Shown in pieces: positions 1 through 7,163 of a DNA stretch of 7,624 nucleotides. A model generated the notes under the pieces. The model saw nothing but the letters and a program-made list of their open reading frames with translations, did not search any database and was not told the origin of the DNA. The stretch comes from Syntrophomonas sp. (GTDB lineage: Bacteria > Bacillota > Syntrophomonadia > Syntrophomonadales > Syntrophomonadaceae): assembly GCA_028693695.1 (NCBI GenBank), contig JAQUUV010000099.1:1-7624 (forward strand), written 5' to 3'. The translations under genes were made by a program, and so were the position numbers. Each line of letters begins with the position of its first letter. The stretch's first letter is position 1.

Positions 1-2102
1 CTATACAGCTAGCCCTATTTTTGGCATTGCACGAACTGGCTGAAAACTCAGTATGGGTTGGTGATCCCAAACAGGCGATATATGGTTTTCGCGGAACCGA
101 TCCGCAACTAATGTATGAAGTGGTTGCGTTGATGAAAGAATCAAGTGTTTTGGGTAGTTCCTGGAGATCGCGGAAAAACCTTATTAATTTCACAAATGCT
201 TTATTCTCGGAAGTGTTTCATGAAATGGGAAATGAAAAGGTATGCTTAAACATTCCTGATGAACGAATTGAACAAGCTAAAGACGGCTGGCTGGAAGCAT
301 GGCATTTGCAAGCGAAGAACAATGATGAAGAAGCTACCGCTGTTGCTAACGGTTTGCGGAATCTTATCGAACGCGTACCAGGGATAAAGCCGGGAGATAT
401 AGCCGTTTTTTGCAGAACTAATGCCAAATGCAAGGCAGTGGCAGGAAAGCTGGAGCAGCTTGGGATCAGGGTATCAGTCGGACAGGGATCCCTGCTGGAT
501 ACCAGAGAGTGCGGGCTAGCTTTGGCTGCGCTGCGATATATGAATAATCCCGGAGATACGGTAGCCTTGGCGGAAATCATACATATGTCTCCTGAACATA
601 ATGAGAATTGGTTAAATTATTTGATGAATGATCCCACCGAAATCAAAAAGCAATGGCAAACATACCCGATAATTACGATTCTAAGGGAAGGCCATAATCA
701 GATGAGTCACTGGACCCCTATGGAGGCCCTTGAACAGGCAATCAGCAGGATTAATCTTCTGCGAACGGTAAAATCATGGTCTAATCCCCGATTGGCCATA
801 TCCAATCTTGATGCCCTTAGAGGAAACTGTCGAGAATACATTAATCAATGTGCTTCTCACCGCTCTTCGGCAACTGTTGACGGATTTCTGGCTTACCTTA
901 GGGATGCGGTTCCGGGACAGGCGCAGGGAACGGGAGATCTCACCGTAAAACTGCTGACCTATCATGGTGCCAAAGGTCTGGAATGGCCATGGATTGTGCT
1001 GACCGGGCTTGATACTGAACTGAAGGATGACGTGTTCGGTGTGCATATTGAGGCAGCACTAAAATTTGACCCGACTGATCCGCTCGCCAACCGTAAAATA
1101 CGTTATTGGCCCTGGCCGTTTGGTGATCAGAAAAAATATCCCATGCTTGACCAAAAGATAGATGGCCTGGAGCTAAAAAATATCATTAGGGATATGGCCG
1201 AAAGGGAAGCGCAGCGTCTTATGTATGTCGGCATGACCCGGGCCAAGGACGGAATGGTCATGGGGATACGAAAGACCTCCAACAAAAGCGGAGAAAGCTT
1301 GAAAACACATTGGCTGGATATACTGAAGGGTGCTGACGGAAGAAGTGTTATTGAGTGGAATATGGATAAAGGCAGTCAGGAACTCCGTATAGGAAATGCC
1401 CAAATCCCTATCACAGTTTTGGAATATGGGCCGGATAGTATTGAGCTGGATGGTCTGGCAGCAGAGACACAGTATTTGCCGGTTTTATCCGGTGTATCCA
1501 ATGATTATCCTGCCGCCAGGATTATGCCAAGCGCTCTGGAATTCCTTGTTGACATAGACAGCGTAAATTTGGATATCATTGAAAACTTCGGTGCCAGGAT
1601 TTACATCAAAGGTCAACCGGAAATGGATGCAGTGGGAAATGCCATCCATGCCTATTTGGCGGTCGATTATCGTCACCTGATGGATGAGCAGCAGCTGGAA
1701 TTTGCACAAGGATTAATCAAGCAATGGGGAGTTGAAATGGCGATAGAAGCATCAGAACTAGTGGCAGCAGGGCAGCGTTTGGCTGAATTCCTTGATCAGC
1801 GTTACCCTGGATATCAGGCCTTCAGGGAATGGCCAATATCGCTGCGAAATGATGAAGGTCAGCTTATGCAGGGCTGGATTGATCTGCTGCTGGAAATACC
1901 GAACGGCTATGTAATCATTGATCATAAAAGCTATCCGGGTCAAGATTCCGAGGAACGGGCCAAAAAATACATACCACAGCTTAGAGCATATAAAGAAGCG
2001 GTCGAGAAAGCAACCGACAAGCCTGTGGTTGATACATTGCTGCATCTGCCGGTTAGCGGTTTGGTACTAGGGATATTGTTACCCAGCAGAATCCAAAGCT
2101 GA
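1..2102 (+). CDS. UvrD/AddA-like helicase with C-terminal RecB-type nuclease domain (5' end outside window)
   Basis: This is a superfamily 1 ATP-dependent DNA helicase fused to a nuclease, predicted to unwind and degrade DNA ends in the cytoplasm. The frame is open from base 3, so the start and the ATPase motifs I and II lie upstream; a TTG at base 21 is an internal codon. Numbering from that codon, motif III is GDPKQAIYGFRG (residues 14-25), motif IV follows as SSWRS, motif V is TYHGAKGLEW (313-322), and motif VI is QRLMYVGMTRAK (about 398-409). The C-terminal part has PD-(D/E)XK RecB-family signatures: H543 in AIHAYL, D621 in GWIDLLLE, D634 and K636 in IIDHKS, and QLRAY (653-657). All nuclease residues are present, so activity is predicted. 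It resembles AddA, but no AddB partner is visible, and a stand-alone UvrD-RecB fusion is more likely. It is followed by 117 non-coding bases. The helicase and nuclease family calls are secure; the biological role is inferred from context. Confidence 0.93.
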   Translation, partial: IQLALFLALHELAENSVWVGDPKQAIYGFRGTDPQLMYEVVALMKESSVLGSSWRSRKNLINFTNALFSEVFHEMGNEKVCLNIPDERIEQAKDGWLEAWHLQAKNNDEEATAVANGLRNLIERVPGIKPGDIAVFCRTNAKCKAVAGKLEQLGIRVSVGQGSLLDTRECGLALAALRYMNNPGDTVALAEIIHMSPEHNENWLNYLMNDPTEIKKQWQTYPIITILREGHNQMSHWTPMEALEQAISRINLLRTVKSWSNPRLAISNLDALRGNCREYINQCASHRSSATVDGFLAYLRDAVPGQAQGTGDLTVKLLTYHGAKGLEWPWIVLTGLDTELKDDVFGVHIEAALKFDPTDPLANRKIRYWPWPFGDQKKYPMLDQKIDGLELKNIIRDMAEREAQRLMYVGMTRAKDGMVMGIRKTSNKSGESLKTHWLDILKGADGRSVIEWNMDKGSQELRIGNAQIPITVLEYGPDSIELDGLAAETQYLPVLSGVSNDYPAARIMPSALEFLVDIDSVNLDIIENFGARIYIKGQPEMDAVGNAIHAYLAVDYRHLMDEQQLEFAQGLIKQWGVEMAIEASELVAAGQRLAEFLDQRYPGYQAFREWPISLRNDEGQLMQGWIDLLLEIPNGYVIIDHKSYPGQDSEERAKKYIPQLRAYKEAVEKATDKPVVDTLLHLPVSGLVLGILLPSRIQS

Positions 2103-2147
2103 TGATGTTTTGTTCCATGGAAAAGTGCTAATATGAAAATATCAACT

Positions 2148-2163
2148 ATGAGATTCCTCTCAT
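2148..2163. repeat. Small perfect hairpin in the gap before the nucleotidyltransferase gene
   Basis: ATGAGA, TTCC, TCTCAT forms a 6-base stem with a 4-base loop in the 117-base gap. No T-run follows, so it is not a typical terminator; it could be an operator half-site pair or chance. Confidence 0.35.
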
Positions 2164-2207
2164 TAGCTCTGGACTTAAACAAATAAAATAGTATTTCCAA
2201 TTAGACT

Positions 2208-2211
2208 GGAG
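2208..2211 (+). promoter_or_regulatory. Shine-Dalgarno that sets the nucleotidyltransferase start
   Basis: GGAG at this position lies 8 bases before the ATG at 2220. A GTG at 2211 in the same frame overlaps this GGAG and has no ribosome binding site of its own, so the ATG at 2220 is preferred and the protein is 360 rather than 363 residues. Confidence 0.7.
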
Positions 2212-2219
2212 TGTTAATA

Positions 2220-3302
2220 ATGTCTTCAAATGAAAGAGAATCAATTCGCAAATTATTATTGAAAACAGACCCGAAAACTATAAAGCATTTATTTAATCTT
2301 GATCAGTCATTTAATGCTGATGAAGTTGAGCAAATTCTTGATGGAAAAGAGAAAGAATTCCGTCCTTTTATTAAGATCTTCCCGGAATTACAACTATTGT
2401 ACGAAGCACTGCATAACAGATCCATTTATTTGAAGGAAAATCCTTCTGTGCTGATTAACTGGTTAAGTTATGGTAAAAAAGGTAAAAGCCTGACGGAATG
2501 TAACAAACTGATAAAGAAAGCTCACCAGGAATTCAGGAAGCGAATAACTCAGGCCAAGTTAATAGCTCAGGAAAGCGGCTTGATTTTATTTGACCAGGGT
2601 ACACCGAATCAATCTTCACCTCATTATCAAGTAGCGTGCCAGGCTGCTGGCCTATTGTGCTCAAAATGGTTTATAGACAAAGTATACCTATTCGGATCGG
2701 TAAGCCGAGGAGAGGAACGCCCCAATTCCGATATAGATATAGCGATATCTATGGTGACTAAACGAAATCCTAGTCCTATTAATAGCTTGATAAAAAAATG
2801 CCTTCAGTCTGTTCATGAACAATACCACGAGGTTATACCTGAAGCCATCTGCAATGAAACTCGTACGATGTTTGATGTGGTAACCTATAATAAGAAATTG
2901 CTTGACTCAGGCCATTTAAAAGATGCAATTTTAATTGCGGAAAATAATATGTTTGAGGCAAAGATCGGAAAGAAATCGTTTACTTTTGAAAAAACATCTT
3001 TGATAAGCGAATACAGTTATGTAGAAACCTGGCATAGTGGGATAATGCAATCCTTGGTCTATCGTTTGGACGGCGATATATACCAAAATGTATTGATAAA
3101 AGACGATATACCTGTACTATATAGAATTATTAGCTTCCAAGTTGACGAGGTTGGGTATATACGGCCTCAAACCTTGGATAATACCTGCATCAGAAAATAT
3201 GGAGCTGCAGACGGACTAAACGATGCTGATAATTTGGTTTTTCAAGCACTACGTCCAATGCAACCGAAGCAAACCTACTGGATGGATGATAATGATGAAT
3301 AA
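2220..3302 (+). CDS. MNT-type nucleotidyltransferase domain protein
   Basis: A 360-residue protein with a DNA polymerase beta-superfamily minimal nucleotidyltransferase core. The core begins near residue 150 with LFGSVSRG (157-164, containing the GS of the family), then the metal-binding pair in SDIDI (D171 and D173), and a third acidic residue in MFDVV (D219). The three aspartates suggest an active enzyme that transfers NMP from an NTP to an unknown acceptor; such domains occur in antibiotic-modifying enzymes, toxin-antitoxin and abortive-infection systems. The N-terminal 130 residues are charged and helical-looking, with an EVEQILDGKEKEF segment. The C-terminal 110 residues (EAKIGKK... to the end) match nothing I recognise. 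No HEPN partner is seen next to it. The gene is clearly AT-richer than the flanking helicase genes (hand counts of single 60-base lines give 30-45% G+C against 43-57% in gene 1), suggesting separate acquisition. It lies in the same direction as its neighbours, 34 bases before the next frame. Confidence 0.88.
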   Translation: MSSNERESIRKLLLKTDPKTIKHLFNLDQSFNADEVEQILDGKEKEFRPFIKIFPELQLLYEALHNRSIYLKENPSVLINWLSYGKKGKSLTECNKLIKKAHQEFRKRITQAKLIAQESGLILFDQGTPNQSSPHYQVACQAAGLLCSKWFIDKVYLFGSVSRGEERPNSDIDIAISMVTKRNPSPINSLIKKCLQSVHEQYHEVIPEAICNETRTMFDVVTYNKKLLDSGHLKDAILIAENNMFEAKIGKKSFTFEKTSLISEYSYVETWHSGIMQSLVYRLDGDIYQNVLIKDDIPVLYRIISFQVDEVGYIRPQTLDNTCIRKYGAADGLNDADNLVFQALRPMQPKQTYWMDDNDE

Positions 3303-3336
3303 TAAAACATATCACTAGTGAAAGCAGGTTATACAT

Positions 3337-3591
3337 ATGAATTTGGATAGCGTTAGTCAGGCAATACAGAAACGTTTTACTCAGGCTTTACCCGAAGGGG
3401 GTAGGCGCCACTTGGTATTCTGGTATGATGAAGGCGGCGTTTTCAAGGAGTCAATTGCGGAGCTTGATCTTAGTGGGTTTAAGGCCTGGTATTTAGACGA
3501 GAATAATTATTTTCAAACTAAACGCCAGTTGGAGTTTATAGATCCCGAAAGCAACTACTTGGGGATCATCAATGATTTTGATGATTTCTAA
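3337..3591 (+). CDS. Small protein resembling the N-terminus of BREX PglZ (probable truncated remnant)
   Basis: An 84-residue protein starting at ATG 3337, with a CAGG ribosome-binding-like sequence (3325-3328) 8 bases upstream. From memory of the family, it matches the first 75 or so residues of PglZ, the alkaline-phosphatase-superfamily component of BREX phage-exclusion systems: an amphipathic start (AIQKRF), then RRHLVFWYDEGGVF (23-36), then LDENNYFQTK (53-62), then IDPESNYL (68-75). In PglZ the next residues lead into the rest of a protein of several hundred residues. Here the similarity stops at L75 and the frame ends nine residues later in an acidic tail (IINDFDDF). The metal-binding phosphatase domain is entirely absent, so it cannot have PglZ catalytic function. 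It is either a deletion remnant or a retained stand-alone interaction domain; the intact frame and upstream ribosome-binding-like site leave the second option open. It sits 38 bases before the RecQ gene. The similarity is not confirmed by a search. Confidence 0.7.
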   Translation: MNLDSVSQAIQKRFTQALPEGGRRHLVFWYDEGGVFKESIAELDLSGFKAWYLDENNYFQTKRQLEFIDPESNYLGIINDFDDF

Positions 3592-3617
3592 TTAACTTCG
3601 AATATTCGTGGGGTTTT

Positions 3618-3625
3618 GGGGGGAG
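3618..3625 (+). promoter_or_regulatory. G-rich Shine-Dalgarno of the RecQ gene
   Basis: The run GGGGGGAG ends 4 bases before a TTG start at 3630. No ATG or GTG occurs in frame between the upstream in-frame stop (TGA at 3582) and this TTG, and the RecQ N-terminal helicase motif (FRDGQWEAIE) needs almost all of the following codons, so the TTG is the best start. The spacing is short and the start codon is weak, which suggests modest translation. Confidence 0.6.
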
Positions 3626-3629
3626 TATT

Positions 3630-5699
3630 TTGAGAAGACGTGCCGAGGCATTACTCCAGAGTATGCTGGGAATTGATGCCCGTTTCCGCGATGGACAATG
3701 GGAAGCCATTGAATCGGTAGTCGTACATAAAGACAGGACATTAGTCGTTCAACGTACCGGTTGGGGCAAAAGTATGGTGTATTTCATTGCCACCCGCTTG
3801 TTAAGAGATATGGGGGTCGGCATTACAGTCCTGGTCAGTCCCCTCTTATCTTTGATGAGAAATCAAATAGAAATGGCTGAACGTATTGGAATTCATGCCG
3901 CTACCATAAATAGTGATAATCCAAAGCAATGGGACGAGATCGAAGTCGCTTTAAAAAATAACGAATTTGACATCCTCATGATTTCGCCTGAACGACTTGC
4001 TTCTCCCAGGTTTATGGTTTTGCTGGCTGAATTACAGAGCAGTGTGGGAATGCTGGTAGTGGATGAAGCTCATTGTATATCAGATTGGGGACATGATTTC
4101 CGCCCGGATTACAGAAGGATTGTTGGGATAATTGAACAACTGCCAGCCGGAATGCCGGTACTGGCTACTACTGCCACTGCCAATGATCGAGTCGTAGAGG
4201 ACATACGGGAACAGTTGGGGAAATCTCTAAATATTATTCGTGGGCCGTTGGCGCGAGAGAGCCTTAAAATTCAAACCATTATACTGAAGGATCAGGCAGA
4301 GAGGTTAGCTTGGTTGGCTGAGAACATTCCCCAAATACCAGGATCGGGAATTATCTATTGCCTGACCACCGCTGATTGTAGAAGGGTTGCCAACTGGCTG
4401 CATACCTGCGGGATAAACGCATTGGAGTATCATTCCAAGATAAGTCCCGAGGATGCGGTAACAAGAGAGCAATTATTATTACACAACGAGGTCAAGGCGC
4501 TGGCGTCTACAATAAAGCTGGGGATGGGCTTTGACAAGCCTGATTTGGGCTTCGTTATACACTTCAATAGACCAGGATCCTTGGTTGCTTATTACCAGCA
4601 GATTGGCAGGGCAGGGCGCAGTCTGGAGGAGGCTTATGCTATACTACTCAGTGGAAGAGAGGACGATGAAATTCAAGATTATTTTATCAACCAAGCGTTT
4701 CCATCAAGCGAAGAAATGCTTCGGGTATGTTCCCTGCTAGAATCGGCAGATTCTGGTCTTAGTATTAATGAGATATTGCAGAGAATCAATATGGCTAAAG
4801 GCAGAGTGGAGAAATGTTTGAAAATCATGGAGATTGAAAGTGTGGCTTTTAAGGAGACAAGCAAGTATTATCGCAGCGCTAATCCCTGGGCAATTGATGA
4901 GCATCGGATGCAGCGTGTCACAGATTTGCGACAATTTGAACTGAGGAAAATGCAGGAGTTCGTTGAGACAGAGCAGTGTTACATGGAAATGGTAACTAAT
5001 CAACTGGACGACCCTAATGCCTCCAAATGCAATAGGTGTGCGAATTGTGCCGGTTCATTTTTTCCTTCCACTGTAAATGATCAACTGCTTAAGCAGGCAA
5101 CCCACTATTTGAAAAGGGATATTTTGGTTATTGAACCCCGGAAACAATGGCCCCCTAATGGTATAGGCTCATTTCGCGGGCGCATAGAGGAGAGCATGCA
5201 AAATCAACCGGGCAGGGCTCTATGCATGTATGGTGATGCGGGCTGGGGCCAATTGGTGAGGAGAGGTAAATATCAAGATGTTCGTTTTTCTGATGAACTG
5301 GTTGATGCTGTTGTTAATATGATTAATGATGTTTGGAATCCTGAGCCCAGGCCTACCTGGGTTACTGCTATACCTTCAAATAGAAGACCTGAGCTGGTTG
5401 CCGATCTGGCTGAAAGAATAGCTAATCGTTTAGGAATACCATTTGAGCCGGTTTTATCAAAGACGGCTGACAATCCCGAACAAAAGCGCATGGCTAACAG
5501 CAACCAGCAAGCGGCTAATGTTCTTAATGTTTTTGACGCAAGAGAGAATTGCCCGTCAGGTCCGGTTTTATTGGTAGACGATATGGTGGATTCCCGTTGG
5601 ACTTTAACTATCTGCGGATGGCTGCTCCAAACATATGGCAGTGGTCCGGTATTCCCGCTGGCACTGGCAGCAACCTGGGCAGGAGGTGATGATGCATGA
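3630..5699 (+). CDS. RecQ-family DNA helicase with C-terminal ComFC-like phosphoribosyltransferase domain
   Basis: A 689-residue superfamily 2 3'-5' DNA helicase. Motif 0 is FRDGQWEAIE (19-28); Walker A is TGWGKS (43-48, K47); motif II is DEAHCISDWGHDFRPDY (from 145) and includes the RecQ aromatic loop; motif III is TATAN; motif V is LGMGFDKPD; motif VI is QIGRAGR (324-330). A zinc site follows with C450, C467, C470 and C473, the C-x16-C-x2-C-x2-C spacing of E. coli RecQ. No HRDC domain is present. Instead, residues 480-575 are a linker domain containing GDAGWGQLV, and residues 576-685 resemble a type I phosphoribosyltransferase of the ComFC kind: WVTAIPSNRRPELV, then NPEQKRM..QQAANV, then the PRPP-loop-like VLLVDDMVDSRWTLT (D650, D651). 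The usual TTGxT of the PRPP loop is DSRWT here, so PRPP catalysis is uncertain. From memory, long actinobacterial RecQ proteins carry a similar segment. Its stop codon overlaps the start of the DprA-like gene, so the two proteins are probably made together and may interact. Confidence 0.95.
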   Translation: MRRRAEALLQSMLGIDARFRDGQWEAIESVVVHKDRTLVVQRTGWGKSMVYFIATRLLRDMGVGITVLVSPLLSLMRNQIEMAERIGIHAATINSDNPKQWDEIEVALKNNEFDILMISPERLASPRFMVLLAELQSSVGMLVVDEAHCISDWGHDFRPDYRRIVGIIEQLPAGMPVLATTATANDRVVEDIREQLGKSLNIIRGPLARESLKIQTIILKDQAERLAWLAENIPQIPGSGIIYCLTTADCRRVANWLHTCGINALEYHSKISPEDAVTREQLLLHNEVKALASTIKLGMGFDKPDLGFVIHFNRPGSLVAYYQQIGRAGRSLEEAYAILLSGREDDEIQDYFINQAFPSSEEMLRVCSLLESADSGLSINEILQRINMAKGRVEKCLKIMEIESVAFKETSKYYRSANPWAIDEHRMQRVTDLRQFELRKMQEFVETEQCYMEMVTNQLDDPNASKCNRCANCAGSFFPSTVNDQLLKQATHYLKRDILVIEPRKQWPPNGIGSFRGRIEESMQNQPGRALCMYGDAGWGQLVRRGKYQDVRFSDELVDAVVNMINDVWNPEPRPTWVTAIPSNRRPELVADLAERIANRLGIPFEPVLSKTADNPEQKRMANSNQQAANVLNVFDARENCPSGPVLLVDDMVDSRWTLTICGWLLQTYGSGPVFPLALAATWAGGDDA
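5681..5690 (+). promoter_or_regulatory. Near-perfect Shine-Dalgarno inside the RecQ 3' end
   Basis: AGGAGGTGAT is complementary to the 3' end of 16S rRNA over ten bases. It lies inside the last codons of the RecQ-PRTase gene and is 9 bases (from the end of AGGAGG) before the ATG at 5696. It fixes the start of the DprA-like gene and predicts stronger translation of it than of RecQ, which has a TTG start. Confidence 0.9.
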
Positions 5700-6997
5700 A
5701 CAACATAATACCATTATCAGCAGACAGTCATACAACGCTGCTCCTGTGTTCCAATATGGCAATTCCGAAGACGATGGCCAATGAATACCAGTTGTTTGGC
5801 CTGACCGAATGGAATGAACTGGCTAGAAAGATTACATCGACTTCCCTGGAACGGCCAGGCACTTTTCTTACCAGTGAACCTGAGGACTGGAGACGAGAAA
5901 TGGGATGGAATTCAGCACAATCAGATAGAGTTTTAAAATTATTATCTCGAAGGCTCAACTTAGCCTTAGAACTAAAGCGTTTTGAAGACATGGGAATATG
6001 GGTGACTACTCGTTCGGAAGCTGTATACCCTGTACGATATAAAAAGTTATTGAGAGAAAAAGCCCCGATTATTCTCTATGGCTCAGGAGATATATCGATT
6101 GTTCGAAATGATGGTGTTGCCTTTGCCGGATCACGTGATGCGGATGAAGAAGCAATAAACTTTACCCGGGATTTAGCCAGGGGATGTACCCGGGAAGGGA
6201 TGGCGGTAATTTCTGGAGGGGCGCGCGGGGTTGATACAGCAGCAGAAGAAGCGGCAGTAAATGAAGGCGGACGGGTTATTTCAGTTTTGTCCTGTGATTT
6301 AGCCAAGGCGGTCAGAAAAAGACTTTTGCGGGAGGCCTTATTAGACCACCGTCTATTATTATTATCGCCCTATCATCCCAATGCTCGGTTTAGTGCAGGG
6401 ACTGCCATGGGTAGGAATAAACACATCTATGCCTTAGCAAAATGGGCTGTGGTGGTTTCCGCTACCGAGGGTCGAGGGGGTACCTGGGCGGGAGCTATGG
6501 AGAATTTGAAACAGCGATGGGTGCCACTTATGGTACGAAAAGGAGATCATGTACCCAGTGGTAATCAGGCCTTAATCAAGTCCGGCGCAGTGGGGATTGA
6601 TTCGTCCATACTGGGCAATATGCGTGTTTCCTTCAATAATTTACAAAACATAGAGAATGGTTCGTGGACTAATCGGCAGCAAGCTATACTCAGTCTGGAG
6701 AATCAGGGGCATTATCAGGTGAACGAAGTCCCGTTAAAAGTTGACCATATTCCAGATGTTCCCGACTTGTACAATATAGTATGGGGATATTTGAAAGAGA
6801 TACTTTCTCACCAGGAAGAATGCAATGTAACCATGCTTGCCGAAACCCTGAATGTTCAAAAGAAACAGATGGAGATTTGGATGAATCGGGCTGTCGATGA
6901 GGGGAAATTGATTAAAATGAGTCATCCGGTTCGTTATCGTTTGGTATCTGGAGATAATGATAGCTGCGATTCCTTTTCGCAACAGTCCCTATTTTAA
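5696..6997 (+). CDS. DprA-like (Smf family) DNA-processing protein
   Basis: A 433-residue member of the DprA/Smf family. In natural transformation, DprA binds incoming single-stranded DNA and loads RecA. Here an N-terminal helical region (1-90, with EYQLFGLTEWNELA and RVLKLLSRR) precedes the Rossmann-like core: YPVRYKKLL, then FAGSR (143-147, replacing the usual VGSR), then ISGGARGVD (172-180), RVISVLS, and the MGRNK motif (R240, N241, K242) followed by GGTWAGA, which stands where canonical DprA has SGSLTA. Residues of about 356-423 look like the C-terminal winged helix (WGYLKEI ... LIKMSHPVRYRLV). It is longer than a typical competence DprA (roughly 280-380 residues) and fits a paralogous group rather than the housekeeping gene. 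The ATG overlaps the RecQ TGA (ATGA), so it is translationally coupled to the RecQ-PRTase, which predicts a functional pair. No terminator is evident just downstream. The family is secure; a role in defence rather than competence is inferred from the neighbours. Confidence 0.94.
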   Translation: MNNIIPLSADSHTTLLLCSNMAIPKTMANEYQLFGLTEWNELARKITSTSLERPGTFLTSEPEDWRREMGWNSAQSDRVLKLLSRRLNLALELKRFEDMGIWVTTRSEAVYPVRYKKLLREKAPIILYGSGDISIVRNDGVAFAGSRDADEEAINFTRDLARGCTREGMAVISGGARGVDTAAEEAAVNEGGRVISVLSCDLAKAVRKRLLREALLDHRLLLLSPYHPNARFSAGTAMGRNKHIYALAKWAVVVSATEGRGGTWAGAMENLKQRWVPLMVRKGDHVPSGNQALIKSGAVGIDSSILGNMRVSFNNLQNIENGSWTNRQQAILSLENQGHYQVNEVPLKVDHIPDVPDLYNIVWGYLKEILSHQEECNVTMLAETLNVQKKQMEIWMNRAVDEGKLIKMSHPVRYRLVSGDNDSCDSFSQQSLF

Positions 6998-7163
6998 TTA
7001 TTGATTCATTGTAAAAGGGCTGGATAGTGTTTGTTATATGGATCTTAATTTTAAGTTAAATGTGCAATTTGCCGGCCGGACTGGCTATCAAAATAGATAA
7101 GAACCAGACTGATACAGTTGACGCCTGGCCTCACTCTTAACCCACATTTACAGGGATACCATA

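Noticed and set aside
21..23. TTG as the true start of the UvrD-like gene
   Set aside because: The frame is open upstream to base 3, and the preceding codons (IQLALF) continue the conserved stretch before helicase motif III; motifs I and II must lie outside the window.
218..2045. Several antisense frames of 74-120 codons opposite the UvrD-like gene
   Set aside because: They lie fully inside a well-supported gene on the other strand, and their translations show no recognisable domains.
2211..2213. GTG as the start of the nucleotidyltransferase gene
   Set aside because: The GTG overlaps the GGAG motif and has no ribosome binding site upstream, whereas the ATG at 2220 is 8 bases downstream of GGAG.
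2103..2219. Promoter for a separate transcript starting at the nucleotidyltransferase gene
   Set aside because: Candidate -10 boxes (TAATAT, TAGTAT) exist, but the nearest -35-like sequences are about 13 bases away, too short for a sigma-A promoter.
4531..4740. A 69-codon frame nested in the RecQ gene on the same strand
   Set aside because: It overlaps conserved helicase motifs V and VI in another frame, and its product shows no family features.
5728..6306. Antisense frames opposite the DprA-like gene
   Set aside because: They are shadows of a strongly conserved DprA core; no ribosome binding site or domain supports them.
7072..7079. CCGGCCGG palindrome as a terminator of the + strand operon
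   Set aside because: It is a simple 8-base palindrome with no loop and no T-run after it.
7118..7146. Possible promoter for the frame at 7164, starting from TTGACG
   Set aside because: No TATAAT-like sequence lies 16-18 bases downstream (the place reads CCCACA).
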